Shown one piece after another: positions 35,218 through 45,864 of a stretch of 64,000 nucleotides of DNA. Position 1 is the stretch's first letter. Each line of letters starts with the position of its first letter. The stretch is from Acanthococcus lagerstroemiae (Eukaryota > Arthropoda > Insecta > Hemiptera > Eriococcidae): positions 844,321 to 908,320 of the forward strand of contig CM063109.1 of assembly GCA_031841125.1 (NCBI GenBank), written 5' to 3'. The notes under the pieces are model-generated. The model did not search any database. It was not told where the DNA came from and saw nothing but the letters and a program-made list of their open reading frames with translations. Both the position numbers and the translations under genes were made by a program.

Positions 35218-35367
35218 AGCCTCTCACGGGGCGCTTACAGCGCCCCTGGAGGCTAGGCGCTTGCAGCGCGCGCCGTCGTGCTCGCCATCTTTTCACTTCT
35301 CCATCTTCGATGGAGCATTCACTCGCTTCGCTCGCGAATGCTTTCCCTCGTTGGCGCTTTGCGCCAA
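35218..35367. repeat. cluster of short perfect hairpins
   Basis: AGCCTC...GGGGCGCT-TAC-AGCGCCCC...GAGGCT (35218-35253) forms a nested stem. It is followed by GGCGCTTGCAGCGC, a CTCGCTTCGCTCGCGAATG stem near 35320, and TTGGCGC-TTT-GCGCCAA at 35351-35367. The patch is GC-rich in AT-rich surroundings. No ORF of interest overlaps it. Confidence 0.75.
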
Positions 35368-35874
35368 CTCACTTGAAACCAAGTGTGTCTGCAATATTCA
35401 AAATGTAATTATACGGTTATAACAGAAAATAGTCGAAAAGTTAAAACCAAATTCCAAGTATGGGTAATAAAACAAAAGAAAAAACGATTGGTTTTTGTCT
35501 GAAATCACGAAACGAAATTAAACATGTAGCAGGAAAATCAAAACGAAAAAAAAGAGCACGGAAAAAACAAACACAGAATGTTAGATATTCTCAACTTGTT
35601 GCATTTTTTTTCTTTCTTGCTTTTCCTGTTGACCTGCTTTACCCTGTGAAACAATAAAGAAGGACTTTATGAAGTTGAATTTCAAGTCTACTTCTACAGA
35701 ATGTTAAATTGTCTACTGTTGTGTTCCTCCTCTGACCTGTAACTTTGAAGTAATATCCATATTGTGCCTAATAACATGATATAAATTTAGAAAAAAAAAA
35801 AATATATATATATATAATATATGATCAGCCCATGTTCCTGAATGCAATAAATTGGTAACATGTAACATACAAAG
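35368..35874. other. no gene supported
   Basis: A 65-codon Lys/Arg-rich frame at 35460-35657 starts with ATG and is followed by AATAAA-like words, but I see no domain. An (AT)n-rich run is at 35790-35825. Confidence 0.35.
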
Positions 35875-36430
35875 TTATGCTAACTGGTAAGAATCTTTCA
35901 AAGTGAGCTGAATGTCGTGACAGATATTTTGCATAATTATTGCGAAGTTCGTGATGTAACCCAACGTTCTCATACAACAGATAAGATATTGATCAAAAGA
36001 GACAATTCCCATCGCCAGCAACAGGCACGGCTTCATAATTAGTACCTTCTGAGCAGGGTTGCGACGTTTTAAACAAAATTGTTTTAAACTGTAAACAATC
36101 TCTTTCCATAAAAACATGTTTTTTTTCCATAAAAACACATTTTTTATTTAAAAAAACATCCTTTTTTCCTTTGAAAAACATTCACTTGTTTTTTTAATGG
36201 GAAACATTTTGAACAAAAACTGTTTTAAACACGTTTTTTTAACTGTTTTTTTTTTTTTTTTTTTTTTGCAACCCTGCTTCTGAGTTTCGAATTATATATT
36301 CTCTATCATACTGAATTGTAGCCATGACGTCACAACAGAATAATGATACCTTTTGGAATGTTTTGCAAAATAAATTCTTCTGATTCAGCGTACTTGGGCT
36401 GGTAAATTTGGCAATCACATAAACCTCCAT
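35875..36430 (-). pseudogene. OTU-type cysteine protease fragment, split by a MITE
   Basis: OTU proteins cleave ubiquitin chains; several transposons carry OTU genes too. On the minus strand, the part at 36430-36285 ends REYIIRNSE. After the MITE at 36054-36276 the same frame resumes with EGTNYEAVPVAGDGNCLF, then a TGA, then SISYLLYENVGLHHELRNNY and YAKYLSRHSAHFERFL. GDGNCLF with the catalytic Cys, followed by SISY and the ELR..Y..Y block, is the OTU N-terminal signature. The MITE and one copy of its 8-bp duplication interrupt the reading frame exactly. The catalytic His region is not seen. Host gene or transposon cargo cannot be separated here; the identity call is fair, not certain. Confidence 0.65.
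36054..36276. mobile_element. hAT MITE, 223 bp
   Basis: Ends CAGGGTTGC (36054-36062) and GCAACCCTG (36268-36276) are perfect inverted repeats. The 8-bp direct repeat CTTCTGAG flanks it perfectly (36046-36053 and 36277-36284). The interior repeats CATAAAAACA-like words and has a poly-T of about 22 near its right end. It lies inside the OTU-like coding fragment. Confidence 0.93.
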
Positions 36431-36650
36431 TCTGAGTGTTTCTCAGCCTGACAAAAAATAAATCGTCAGGTACGTGTATATTTTCTATTCAGAAATAATT
36501 GTACAGTGTTTTTCTGTACTTTTATAGAGAACACTAACAACTTTCATCAATTACGTCAAAGAAAATTTGTATTTGGTACTCAGTTTATTGACTTAGTACA
36601 TGAACAAGGAATGATTAAATTCCACTTTGTTACTTCGAGACACCAAAATT

Positions 36651-36925
36651 AGAAGATGAATTATACTTTCTTTTACTTCTTTAGTATTTATCTGATTGAG
36701 AAATGAAATACTTTTTCTCAATGACTTCAAGTTACAACAAACAGAAGATGTTTATACTTTCTTCTATTTACTTAGTACTACTTAACTTATTGAGAAATGA
36801 TTTATTCTTTTTCTCAATTATGCACTAAGTATAATAGAGTAACTGAAGGCTAGGCAGAAGATGTTTATACTTTCTTCTGTCGCACAAAATTTATAGAGAA
36901 TGTGATTACTTTTCTCTATTCCTGC
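36651..36925. repeat. three tandem units each with paired hairpins
   Basis: Units start at 36651, 36743 and 36856 (periods 92 and 113). Each contains an AGAAGATG..TATACTTTCTTCT stem followed by a (T)TGAGAAA...TTTCTC(AA) stem. The stems are better conserved than the spacer, so structure may be what is maintained, or these may be internal repeats of a transposon. Confidence 0.65.
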
Positions 36926-37462
36926 AAAAAAAAAAAAAAACCCACAAAAGTCACCACAAAACAGATGTATCAAACGTCGACAGTTGAGCCAATCCGATTC
37001 TGAAACAAAGATATGCAAAACTTAATTTATATCGGAGATTCTTTATGGCATGCACGGTTCTCTTCATCTGCAAGAACATGAATGTTCACACTCATTCTGT
37101 TTCAATCAAGAATTTATGAATACAAAAAATAACTAAAAATGTAATGATACGTATTTTTTCCACTCGTACATATAGTACTTGAGTAACTAACGGGTTACAG
37201 TATCTTACACTGAGGGAGACTAAAGGGTCAGAATCATTTACTGCATAGAACGTTTCCATTATCTTTGAAGTAGGTGAATAAATACGAAGGTTCATGCTCT
37301 TTGTTTCAACTGGAAATTATCAACTGGGATATTGTCTTTTATTGATAATAATTTTGTTGGTTAACACATTTTCCGCGCTTCAAAATTCACCAGATGCGGG
37401 TAAGAGTTGATAAACTAAAATAACTGTAAGCCACTAATGTCTTACTCTTCAGTGAAGAATAA

Positions 37463-37820
37463 TAACAGATGACAGGGTGCTGTTACATTGTAACAAAAAA
37501 TGAAAATGAACATTCGAATAAAGCAGCTTATTCTCCCAACAACAAATTAAACATAAACATGAAAATTAAATTGTAACAGCGTGAACTCGCCAGAAAAGAA
37601 TTCACAACTGAGTGCTAACAGAAGATATGGATGCTGTTACCCTGCAACAAATAACAAATGAAATTGAACATTCGAATAAAGCAGCTTATCCTCCCAACAA
37701 GGAATTAAACATAAACATGAAAATTAAATTGTAACAGCATGAACTCACCAGAAAAGAACTTAAAACTGACGTGCTAAGCGCTAACAGAGAATGGATGCTG
37801 TTACTCATCTGCAACAAACG
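37463..37820. repeat. tandem repeat, about 2.3 units of 153-166 bp
   Basis: Units begin with AACAGA..GGATGCTGTTAC at 37464, 37617 and 37783. The shared stretch CATTCGAATAAAGCAGCTTAT, TCCCAACAA and TAAACATAAACATGAAAATT is nearly identical between the first two units. The third is cut off after about 40 bp. Confidence 0.85.
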
Positions 37821-40800
37821 ACAGGGAACATGTGAGTAAATCGGCTATTTTGAGATGTTATCCTTCGAACAAGTGAACAGAGCAGTAAATGTAGGGTCAC
37901 ACAGGTTGTTAGTTGACGCATCAAACGCTCTGTCAACAATTGTGGCATTATGGATGAATATTTTCGGAGATTGATGTATCATTGGGAAGAGCAAACCTTG
38001 ACGCATACATGAAATAAAAAAAGTTGGTAACCTCCTCTAATGTCGCGTAATTTGCAGTAGAGTGAAGTGATTTTTTGGGACAATATTGATTACTATTTCA
38101 TTCATGAGGTACAAATTTTAACATATTTTCAATTTGAAATTTGAGGAAACGATTTTATCTTGCTGTTCCTACTAATTTGTCAGGGATTAAGCGACCTAGA
38201 ATCTGTTCTTTTGAAATCGTTTTTACATCTGGGGCATTGGGAAATGTAAATCGTGTCAACTAACAACTACATGATTTTTTCCTTTTGTAATCGAATACTC
38301 GGATGAAGCTTTTACTTTTTAGCATCTATATTGATTACTATTTCATTCATTAGTAAATTCTCTTCAAAATAATACCAACTTTACTTACCTTACACAAATT
38401 TCCTAGGCCTACAGCATCCAGAAGAACACTGGCGAAACTGAAACTAAATATTTACTTCCGGGCTTCCCTCTCAAGTAAATCACATTAGTGCTACGAAATA
38501 TTTAAGCGATTAGCTCAAAAAGAAATAAATCACGAATTAGAAAAAGGATCCTATAATCTCGATCCTTGTAGTACTTTTTCTCAGACAAAACGAACCATAT
38601 AGCTCGGCCTACGGCCTCGCCTTAATCGCATTGAATTCCACATCCAAAAGCCAAAAAAGTGTTTGTTTATACTATGTGCGCGATCGACACATTTAATTAG
38701 TTGAAGTTGGATTTTATAATATAGAAGAAGATATGAAATACATGATGCGCTTTGCGAAAATTATTAGGAAGCACCAGCGATTGTTGAAATGTTGCTCGCG
38801 ACTAGGCATTTTGTAACTTGCGAATTGGTAAAAAACCATGTAAAAATGTACGTGTAGCAAGCTATACAAGTACATACTAGATACTTGTAGATACCTATTA
38901 GCTATTGACTGCACACTTGTTGTACAAACACAAAACTGTAGGTAGGTATAACGCGCGGACGCTGAAATATAGAGCAGTAGGTGACGTAAACCTAATTTAC
39001 GACAGTTGGAAGTTGATTTGTAAGGCTTCCTGAAATTGGCCGCTGCTCGTACCTACGCTCGTTGATAAAATCGAATAAATGTACGATATATTATCGAATT
39101 ATTAGTATAGTTGGCAATGCGTCACGGCACCCCCAGCCCCGATGCACACCTTCATCGTTCTCGAAACGTAAGCCACGTCACCTCCATGTTCCTAGAAAGT
39201 ACCACGGTGCGGGGTCGAGAGAGAAGAAAAGTTTTTAGCACCGTACAGCTCCGTGCCGGCGCCATGCCAAGTTGTGTAGGGGTGAAAAGAAAAAGGAAAA
39301 AAGAACTGTAGATAACCTCTTTCATAGCGCCACTCGATTTTAACCTCGAGTTATACGGTAGGTACCCCAAAAAGTCGAATTAAATACATACGCATTATTT
39401 TGTGGGTGAGTAAGTAATATTATGCTGTTTAAATGAACTGACGTGAGAAATTATCTTAATCTCGAACTATTCGTTTGGGGTATCGCAAATCTCAGATCTT
39501 GAGTTACGTTATCTTTTTCGGGCTGTAAACGAACCGGTATGTATCTAAACTCTGTGGCAAGGCCCCGCATGTCCGACTTGACGTAGCGCATGAAATTAGA
39601 GGACGGAGGAGGCTCAATGGCCCTTTGAGAATTGAAGTGTGTTTCAGATACCGTCGGTTGCGCGAAGGTGCCGCCCGAAGGTGATCACCACTCAGTCCAT
39701 TACTAAACCATCGTCTTCCATTCGCATTCGTTTAAACACCTCACCTGCTGAATGTATCTTGCTGTGCTCTTTTCGAGTGCCACATAATCGAAGTGAGACG
39801 TGACGAGACGCGTCAGTCGCGGGCGAACGAATATTCAAAATTAAATTACATTGTAATGGAATCTATGTTTTACATACCGGTATCTACTCGGTGTACTTAC
39901 CGTAAGATGTGCACTACGAGATAAGAAGAAAATTACGAGTTCTTCGACCTTGTAAATATTAGAATGATTTTCTGTTGGGTGTTCCAAATTACTGTAGCTG
40001 GTAGTAGACTATACGATTACATACTGACCGGAAGAAATTATAACCATTGTTAAACTTCTGGGAAATTGAGAGGGAAAAACGTGTGCGTGGTGATTTTAAC
40101 TGGCGTGACTAGAGGGGGGGGGGATCTTCTCACCGGTTCAGTTTTCTGATATTTCATTATCCGATTTTTCCTCTTTCTTGGAGGGGGAGGGATAAGTGGG
40201 AGGTGAGTCTTCTAATGCAAGCTCGTGATTTACGAGAGGACAGTCCGAGCGAGTCCGAGAAACTTCGCGCGTTTTCCATTTTTTACCCTCGGGTTCGGAT
40301 TTTTTTCCGACTAATCTAGACTTTCGTGCTGATTGTATGCTAAAAATTTTTCGTAATCGTTACAGTATTACATCTACTCGTATTAAATTTCTAGTAGCAG
40401 TTGCGTAGACCTACAAGAATATTTAATTTATCGACCACCTTTCGTCATTACTCAAATCTTGGACAACTTGTCTCCTTCTTTTTTAGGGTATAGCACGTGA
40501 CTGTTTGACCTACGTAAGTTGCCAACTGTATCCTAAGAAATCTGTATCTGAACTGGGGAACTGGTTCCTACTTTACGCTGTATCCGCCCCTGTAGAAGAC
40601 GCGAGAATTTCGGCAGCCAATTACGGACGATGCTGTCCGAGTTAAGAACGTCCCATCAATCTGTGCTAACCACACGGAACGCGCATTCGTTGCGTCGTTG
40701 CGCCGTTGCGCGTCCGCACCATTTAACTATGGGCAAAGTTGCTCACTTGTTTGAAGCGATAGTATGGACAATAATTTTCGATTTATTTATCGTGAAAGTA

Positions 40801-41009
40801 AAATACGAAATGCACGGCCGTGGCCAGTAGGTATTTTCGTTTATTTCACGGCGAGACGGATATTATTTGCATTTACGTTACTGTTCAGTGTGAACACATG
40901 CTATCTCGTTTCCCCGCAGCTTACCAAATTACCCATTGCGTGTTTGATTGACGGGACTTTTATCGTCTTTATTCGTATATTTAAGTATATGTAAAAATTC
41001 AATTCGATG
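37821..41009. other. no gene seen
   Basis: AT-rich. A direct repeat ATATTGATTACTATTTCATT occurs at 38083 and again near 38326. The open frames at 39111-39311 and 40630-40994 show nothing recognisable. A poly-G run lies near 40115. Confidence 0.4.
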
Positions 41010-41417
41010 ATTATATCTAGGCTGGGATTTCTATGCATTTGCATTTTTTTTTTCATAACCCCAAATAGCGCATATTCAAGTTTTCTTTTCGAATCATGAA
41101 AGTTAGAATCGAATGGTGAAACTTCTAGCGCATATTTATGCATATCTTCGTCATAAGTGCATATAAACGCACATTTTCGCTAAAAAGTGGGTTTATTTCG
41201 CGTATTTCCCGCATATTTGAGGTCTTAAGCGCATATTTTCAACAACAAAAAAGTCCCTTGTCTTTTTTTTTTACCGACTTTTCGGAGAAAAGGGAGGTAT
41301 TACACTCGTCACAGTTGTGAAGATGGGGGCGGGGGCAATGTTTTTTTTTTGCGTTTCAGAGTGTTTAGAACACGACTGTAATAGTGGCTGAATTTCAGGT
41401 TTCCTTATACATATATA

Positions 41418-42414
41418 ACGCCTACATCGCGTAAATGCCGATTACGTGGAATAGGTAGTAAATTTGCCGAATTCGTGAAATCGGCAACCCCGTTGCCGAT
41501 TACGTGAAATAAGCAACGTGAATGCCTAATTCACGAAATGGGCAAGAAAAAGCATGTTTATTTCACACTTTCGGCAGTACTTTTTTGCCTATTACGCGTA
41601 TTCACCCCACTATAAATAGTACATGATTATATCTATATAGGTAACGGATATCTAGGATACCTACGTTGCACACGTTGTAATTTGTCAACAATTCATCCTC
41701 ATCAGTAACGAAAGACGTAGTGTGTTGTGAGACTGCATTTTTACTGAATACGATCTAACAGAGATATCACAGACTTATTTGTGTAATTGGAAACAATAGT
41801 TGTGAGTATTTTTGATTTTACAAGTGCCTAGACATTCAGTTTTTTTGTGTTAATCATGGAGTGGACCGAGGATGAAGAAAAGCACGCCATTCGGATACTG
41901 AATGAAGACTAAGTTGTTGTAAAGGACCGGCGGTACTATCACGTGAAACAGAATTTCGAATTAATGGAGGTCGCTAGTATACGGAAAGTAAGACGAATAC
42001 GAGATCAGAAGGTAATGGCAACTGTAGAATCGTTTACTAGCATCGTTACTGACATACATGTTGCAATTGGTCATAAGGGTGAAAAGAAAACTTTCAAAGA
42101 AGTACAAGATACGTACTCCAATATACCTATGAAGATAGTAAAATGTGTCATAAGTCGTTGTGCTGGATGCGCCGAAAAAGCGCCGAAAAAAGTTAAAACG
42201 GAACGTCTCGGCTTCCCTCCCTAATTTTTGTTTTTCTACGTGTGAATACCACATTTTTCACTGAAATGCCTATTACACGTAATGGGCAAGAGACACTTGC
42301 AAAATTCGTGAAATCTTGCTTATTTCACGTACTCGGCAACGGGGTTGCCGATTTCACGAATTCGGTAAATTTACTGCCGATTACGCGTAGTCGGCAATTA
42401 CGCGATTTAGGTGT
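41418..42414 (+). mobile_element. Ginger-like element with 99-bp TIRs, 997 bp
   Basis: Inverted termini of about 99 bp (41418-41516 and 42316-42414) agree at roughly 85-90%. They begin ACRCCTA-ATCGCGTAA and are built from repeated CGATTACGTGAAAT/CGGCAA phrases. Both sides abut CATATATA, which prevents a confident call of the target duplication. The interior encodes an integrase-type zinc-binding domain. Confidence 0.75.
41856..42224 (+). pseudogene. integrase zinc-binding (H2C2) protein, KRBA2/Ginger-like, truncated
   Basis: ATG at 41856 opens MEWTEDEEKHAIRILNED, followed by TAA at 41910-41912. The same frame then continues through DRRYYHVKQNFELMEVASIR and VTDIHVAIGHKGEKKTFKEV to IPMKIVKCVISRCAGCAEKAP and ends at 42224. 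H-x4-H, a 29-residue spacer, and C-x2-C is the H2C2 zinc motif that precedes the catalytic core in gypsy and Ginger integrases. The sequence around it (YY, GHKGEKKT, YSNIP, C..C..K.P) resembles KRBA2-like proteins. There is no DDE core. So either the element was reduced to its zinc domain or the core was deleted. The similarity call is from memory of the family. Confidence 0.7.
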
Positions 42415-42455
42415 AACATATATATGTATGTATGTATGTATGTACACACTAATTT

Positions 42456-42930
42456 TGTGGCACGAAAATCTCAAAAACTATTGGATCAATTGATTCAAAA
42501 TTTTGATATATTATGGGGCAGTACTTGAAATTGTTCAGTAGAAAGTTTGAAGGCAATCGGTCGAGCCGTTCGTGAGTTTTCCTCTATTTAAGTCAAAATT
42601 TGTGGCACGATATATGTAAATTATATGTATGTACACAATAATTTTGTGGCACGAAAATCTCAAAAACTATTGGATCAATTGATTCCAAATTTTGATATAT
42701 TATGGGGCAGTACTTGAAATTGTGCAGTAGACAGTTTGAAGGTAATCGGTCAAGCCGTTAGTGAGTTTTCCTCAATTTAAGGAAAAATTTGTGGCACGAA
42801 AATCTCAGGAACTATTGAATCATTTGATTCCAAATTTTGGTAGATTATAGAGAAGTACTCGAAGTTGTGCAGGTAAAAGTTTGATGACAATCGGTTGAGT
42901 CGTTCACGAGTTTCCTCAATTTAAGTTCAG
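42456..42930. repeat. 145-bp tandem repeat, three full units plus a partial
   Basis: Units start with TGTGGCACGAAAATCTC at 42456, 42645 and 42790; a 10-base partial start with TGTGGCACGA is at 42601. Conserved phrases are ACTATTGGATCAATTGATT, ATTATGGGGCAGTACTTGAA and ATCGGT-RAGCCGTT-GTGAGTTT. The first two units are about 95% alike; the third is more diverged. A TATATGTATGTACACA linker precedes units 1 and 2. No ORF. Confidence 0.88.
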
Positions 42931-43645
42931 CATAAGAAGCGCGAGGCGACTTAGGTACTCGATATTTTTTTGGGATTTAATTGGTACAAAATCTAAATTT
43001 GATAGCTGCGTAGTTGTGTTGTATTATACAAGTACAAATGTTTCGGTCTTACACGTTTCCGCCTTGAATGTGTCGATTTCAAATTTATACGAACCCTAAT
43101 TTTGATAGCCGGATAGTTTTCTATTTTTATAATACTATTCCTTGTCGAGAGTTGGGTTTTTTAAAACGTGAATGGCCTTAAACATTTCAGCCGAATACCA
43201 CTAGTCCTTGTCGACATTTGCGTTTTTTAAAACGTTAACGACTTGAAACGTGTCGACAGTGTCTTGATTTCGCGAGGAAGCGAGTTCCGAGTGCTTTTCC
43301 GCCAAAGGCCAAAAAGTCGGTACTGCAGGGGTTTTTTTTTTTTTGGGGGGGGGGGGGATAAAATTTGCTAACTCTTAAAAAAATATACCTATTGGCTTTC
43401 GAAAGTGGAAGAAAAAATGGCTTTTGAAACTGAAAAGTGAAAAATCGCTGTGTTTTCGTCTTATTGCATTGCTTAATTTTATAAATTGAGTGAATGTTAA
43501 ATCTAATGCCTCTTTTTGTTGTACTTTAAAAACCCTGCATTTTGATATCCCTCGACGGCGTAGTTTTATAGCGCATATTTTTGCAGATTTCAGTGTTTTA
43601 AAGCGCATGATTTTAGCGCACAAAAATCCTAGCCCTAATTGTATC

Positions 43646-43959
43646 TAACGTATTGACACAGTTTTGCATGCGAGTAGGTATAAATACATAGTACGTAAAA
43701 TATACTAGCGCATTGTCGGACAAATAATTTTATCGACTAGTTCCTGTTTCCAAAAATTTCGTAATTGTGGATGTTATATGCCTGCATGGTGGTTTACCTA
43801 CTTACGAACACGTTATGTATCTATGTAGTTGTGCTAGTGCTGGTGCTGGTTCTGGTCCTAAACCTAGTCTTATAGTTCTAGTCCTGGTGCTTTCATTGGT
43901 ACTCGTGTTGTATAGATGAGAACGTTTTTCATACATGCGTTCGCTCACAAGTACGGATA
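43646..43959. other. no gene seen
   Basis: Short intervening DNA between the hAT-like element and the next MITE, with a GT-rich tract of degenerate CTGGTGCTGGTTCTGGTCCT repeats at 43838-43890. Confidence 0.4.
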
Positions 43960-43969
43960 AATACTCTCT

Positions 43970-44180
43970 CAGTGACGCAACCAAGGGGGTGCATGGGGGA
44001 TAAAGCACCCCCCCCCCCTCCCAAAAAATCTCAATAAAAGTTGGTACGGTTGAGTTTTGTTCTAATTTTTTCACCTGCCTCCCCCCCGCCCCCAAAAAAA
44101 CAAAAAAAAAACAATAGGTAGGTACCAAGTCAACTCGAAATTCTAGCACCCCGTAAAGAAAATATCTGTTTGCGCTACTG
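43970..44180. mobile_element. hAT MITE, 211 bp
   Basis: Ends CAGTGACGCAACCA and TGTTTGCGCTACTG are inverted with some mismatches. The 8-bp AATACTCT occurs on both sides (43960-43967 and 44181-44188), with two extra bases (CT) between the left copy and the element, probably slippage in TCTCTC. Poly-C runs occur inside. Related in terminal sequence to 10579-10749 and to the orphan end at 45852-45864. Confidence 0.75.
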
Positions 44181-44188
44181 AATACTCT

Positions 44189-44640
44189 TTCCTCCCCTGC
44201 TTTCGAGTTTGTTCTTTTACGGGAGCTTGCGAGAACCCGAGAATTTAAAGATTCCTCATCGTATTACGTACTGCGCAACGACGATTAAATAATCGAAATG
44301 GAGGTGATCCACTTTTTGATTCCGAATACAAAATTTCAAAAATAATTTGATTTTTGTAGTTCGATGTATGCGTTATGCGAGAATGTCGTTTTGGTTCGCG
44401 TTCGTTAACTCGCCATTTTGTGTTTAGTGTAATGTTGTGAATTCCTCCTTTTGGTAGTGCTTGGATTAATCTCGATAACTATTGTTACGGTTGCAATATC
44501 GCATTTCGATTGTAATCGTAATTGCAAAGAATCGATAGCCATGTGTAGTCATCTATTTCATCACGAAGAGGTCAGCTTCGTCGTTTTCTAAAAATGGAAA
44601 ATGTGTACGCGATGCGGCGACGGAATTGGCTACAGAAAAA
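44189..44640. other. no gene seen
   Basis: AT-rich; no repeat or similarity recognised. Confidence 0.35.
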
Positions 44641-44880
44641 TGTGGCTAATTCTCTTAATATTGTGACAAATGCTCTCGAATATTCGAGAGAAATGAAGAA
44701 CGATTGACAAAATTCGAGTAATTGCATATAAAGGCCGCTGGTCGCCGCTATACATTCTAGTTTTGCATTTGATAACTGTTTGCGATTTCAGAGCGATATA
44801 TTAACTACTGTGCTTAGTTATGATGTGTTCGTGTGGAATAGACGTTGCTATTCCATAATTTGTGCGTTTTTGGTGCGAAT
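44641..44880 (+). mobile_element. solo gypsy LTR, diverged
   Basis: Shares landmarks with the LTR at 16441-16721 in the same order. These are the TGTGGC-AAT start, an AT-rich palindrome (44673-44690), TATAAA (44727-44732) with GCCGCTGG-CG, CTAGTTTTGCAT, and the GTGCGTTTTT-GGTGCGAAT end. The last bases are shared with the start of the TIR repeat that follows. No internal gypsy sequence is attached, so this is a solo LTR from recombination, or a fragment. Confidence 0.75.
44673..44690. promoter_or_regulatory. 18-bp perfect palindrome in LTR U3
   Basis: CTCTCGAATATTCGAGAG is its own reverse complement. It contains GAA-NN-TTC, the inverted half-sites of a heat-shock element. The LTR at 16441 has CGAACGTTCG in the equivalent place, also GAA-NN-TTC. 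Function is a guess. Confidence 0.5.
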
Positions 44881-45677
44881 AATAACACTACACAACAAAC
44901 TGAGATTTTTTGGAAACCGCATGAAGGAAAATAGATGATTCTTAATGTATTTTTCACGCTGAATTCAAATATGATATTAAAAATGCTGAGTTAGCTAATC
45001 ATTTTTTACGTTCGCTGGGAAATTTAATAGTGTATTATGAGAAATTGTTCTATTTTATGTGGCGACACTGATGTTGTATGTATTAAACTGATATCACCGA
45101 TAAGCTTCGTCTTTGACGGGAGAGAAAACTTCCGTGTTGTTCTCTGTCCCTCTGTGTTCTGTAAGTATTATTCCAATTTAACAACGAGCGTTGTGATTAT
45201 CATGAATATTCGGCATTGAACACATATTCATCAAATTTATCGTCGGAACACATTTATCTAGTTCACTTACATTTCGTAAAAGAAACAATAAACTGTAATA
45301 CCGGAATGAAAAGGCGTTATTTTTTCACTGAAGAGATCGCCTTCCTCAAAATTGTTGTTCCATTACTTCATCGTTAATGATAAAATCTTAGAATCAGTTG
45401 AAACTGTTTAGATCGTTCCGATATCAAAACGTCAAAACACGTTCACACGCATCACTGTGTTGGCGAGTTTGTTTTGTGATACATGCAGTGTGGCCACATT
45501 AACTAATATTTCTAACACGAGAGGGAAATTACGGGAAATAATTCAGAATGAATTTACGAGAAAAGGAGAGCTAATTAAGAAAAACCAAAAGTGGCATTGA
45601 ATTCAGCGTGAAAAATACTTCTAGAATCGGCTACTCTCGTTCTTGCGGTTTTTTGGCTGTTGGGTAGTGTTATTCGC
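44876..45677. mobile_element. diverged copy of the ACACTAC TIR element
   Basis: Left GCGAATAATAACACTACACAAC and inverted right GCGAATAACACTACCCAAC mark the ends. An inner inverted repeat follows, TTTTTCACGCTGAATTC near the left and GAATTCAGCGTGAAAAAT near the right. The first 95 bp match the ends of the copies at 46056-46501 and 54609-55079 at about 70%. It is larger than those copies and its centre is unrelated. Confidence 0.65.
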
Positions 45678-45851
45678 CTTTAAAACAACATTTTTCGAAA
45701 TATTTTTGCTAGAACAGTAATTTTACCTTCATTTTTCATAAAACAGTCCTCTAATACCGGCAATTTTCAAGAAATATCTCAATTTTTGACTTTTTCTACC
45801 ATGAAAATTTTACTTCGTCTCCCCCCCCCACCCCACCCCACGGAAAATTCT

Positions 45852-45864
45852 GGCTACGCCACTG
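45852..45864 (-). mobile_element. orphan hAT-type right terminus
   Basis: GGCTACGCCACTG, preceded by a poly-C patch (45823-45840), matches the right-end pattern of the window's other hAT MITEs. It directly abuts RT coding sequence at 45865. The left end was not found. Confidence 0.6.

Larger units (their letters stand above)
41018..43637. mobile_element. hAT-like element, 2.62 kb, carrying a nested Ginger-like element
   Basis: The left end TAGGCTGGGATTTCTATGC (41018) and the inverted right end (AAAATCCTAGCCCTA, to 43637) agree at most positions. They are flanked by 8-bp direct repeats that differ at one base: ATTATATC (41010-41017) and ATTGTATC (43638-43645). AGCGCATATTT words recur in both subterminal regions and may be transposase-binding sites. 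No hAT transposase remains. Inside lie the Ginger-like element (41418-42414) and a tandem repeat (42456-42930). Confidence 0.8.

Noticed and set aside
35460..35657. Lys/Arg-rich small protein
   Set aside because: No domain or homologue recognised and the frame sits in AT-rich DNA; composition alone is not evidence.
42456..42930. CRISPR-like array
   Set aside because: Units are 145 bp and repeat throughout with no short spacers, in eukaryotic DNA.
45471..45500. CAGTGTGGCCACATT-like hAT left end for the orphan right end at 45864
   Set aside because: The flanking 8 bases do not match those after 45864, so the two were not joined.
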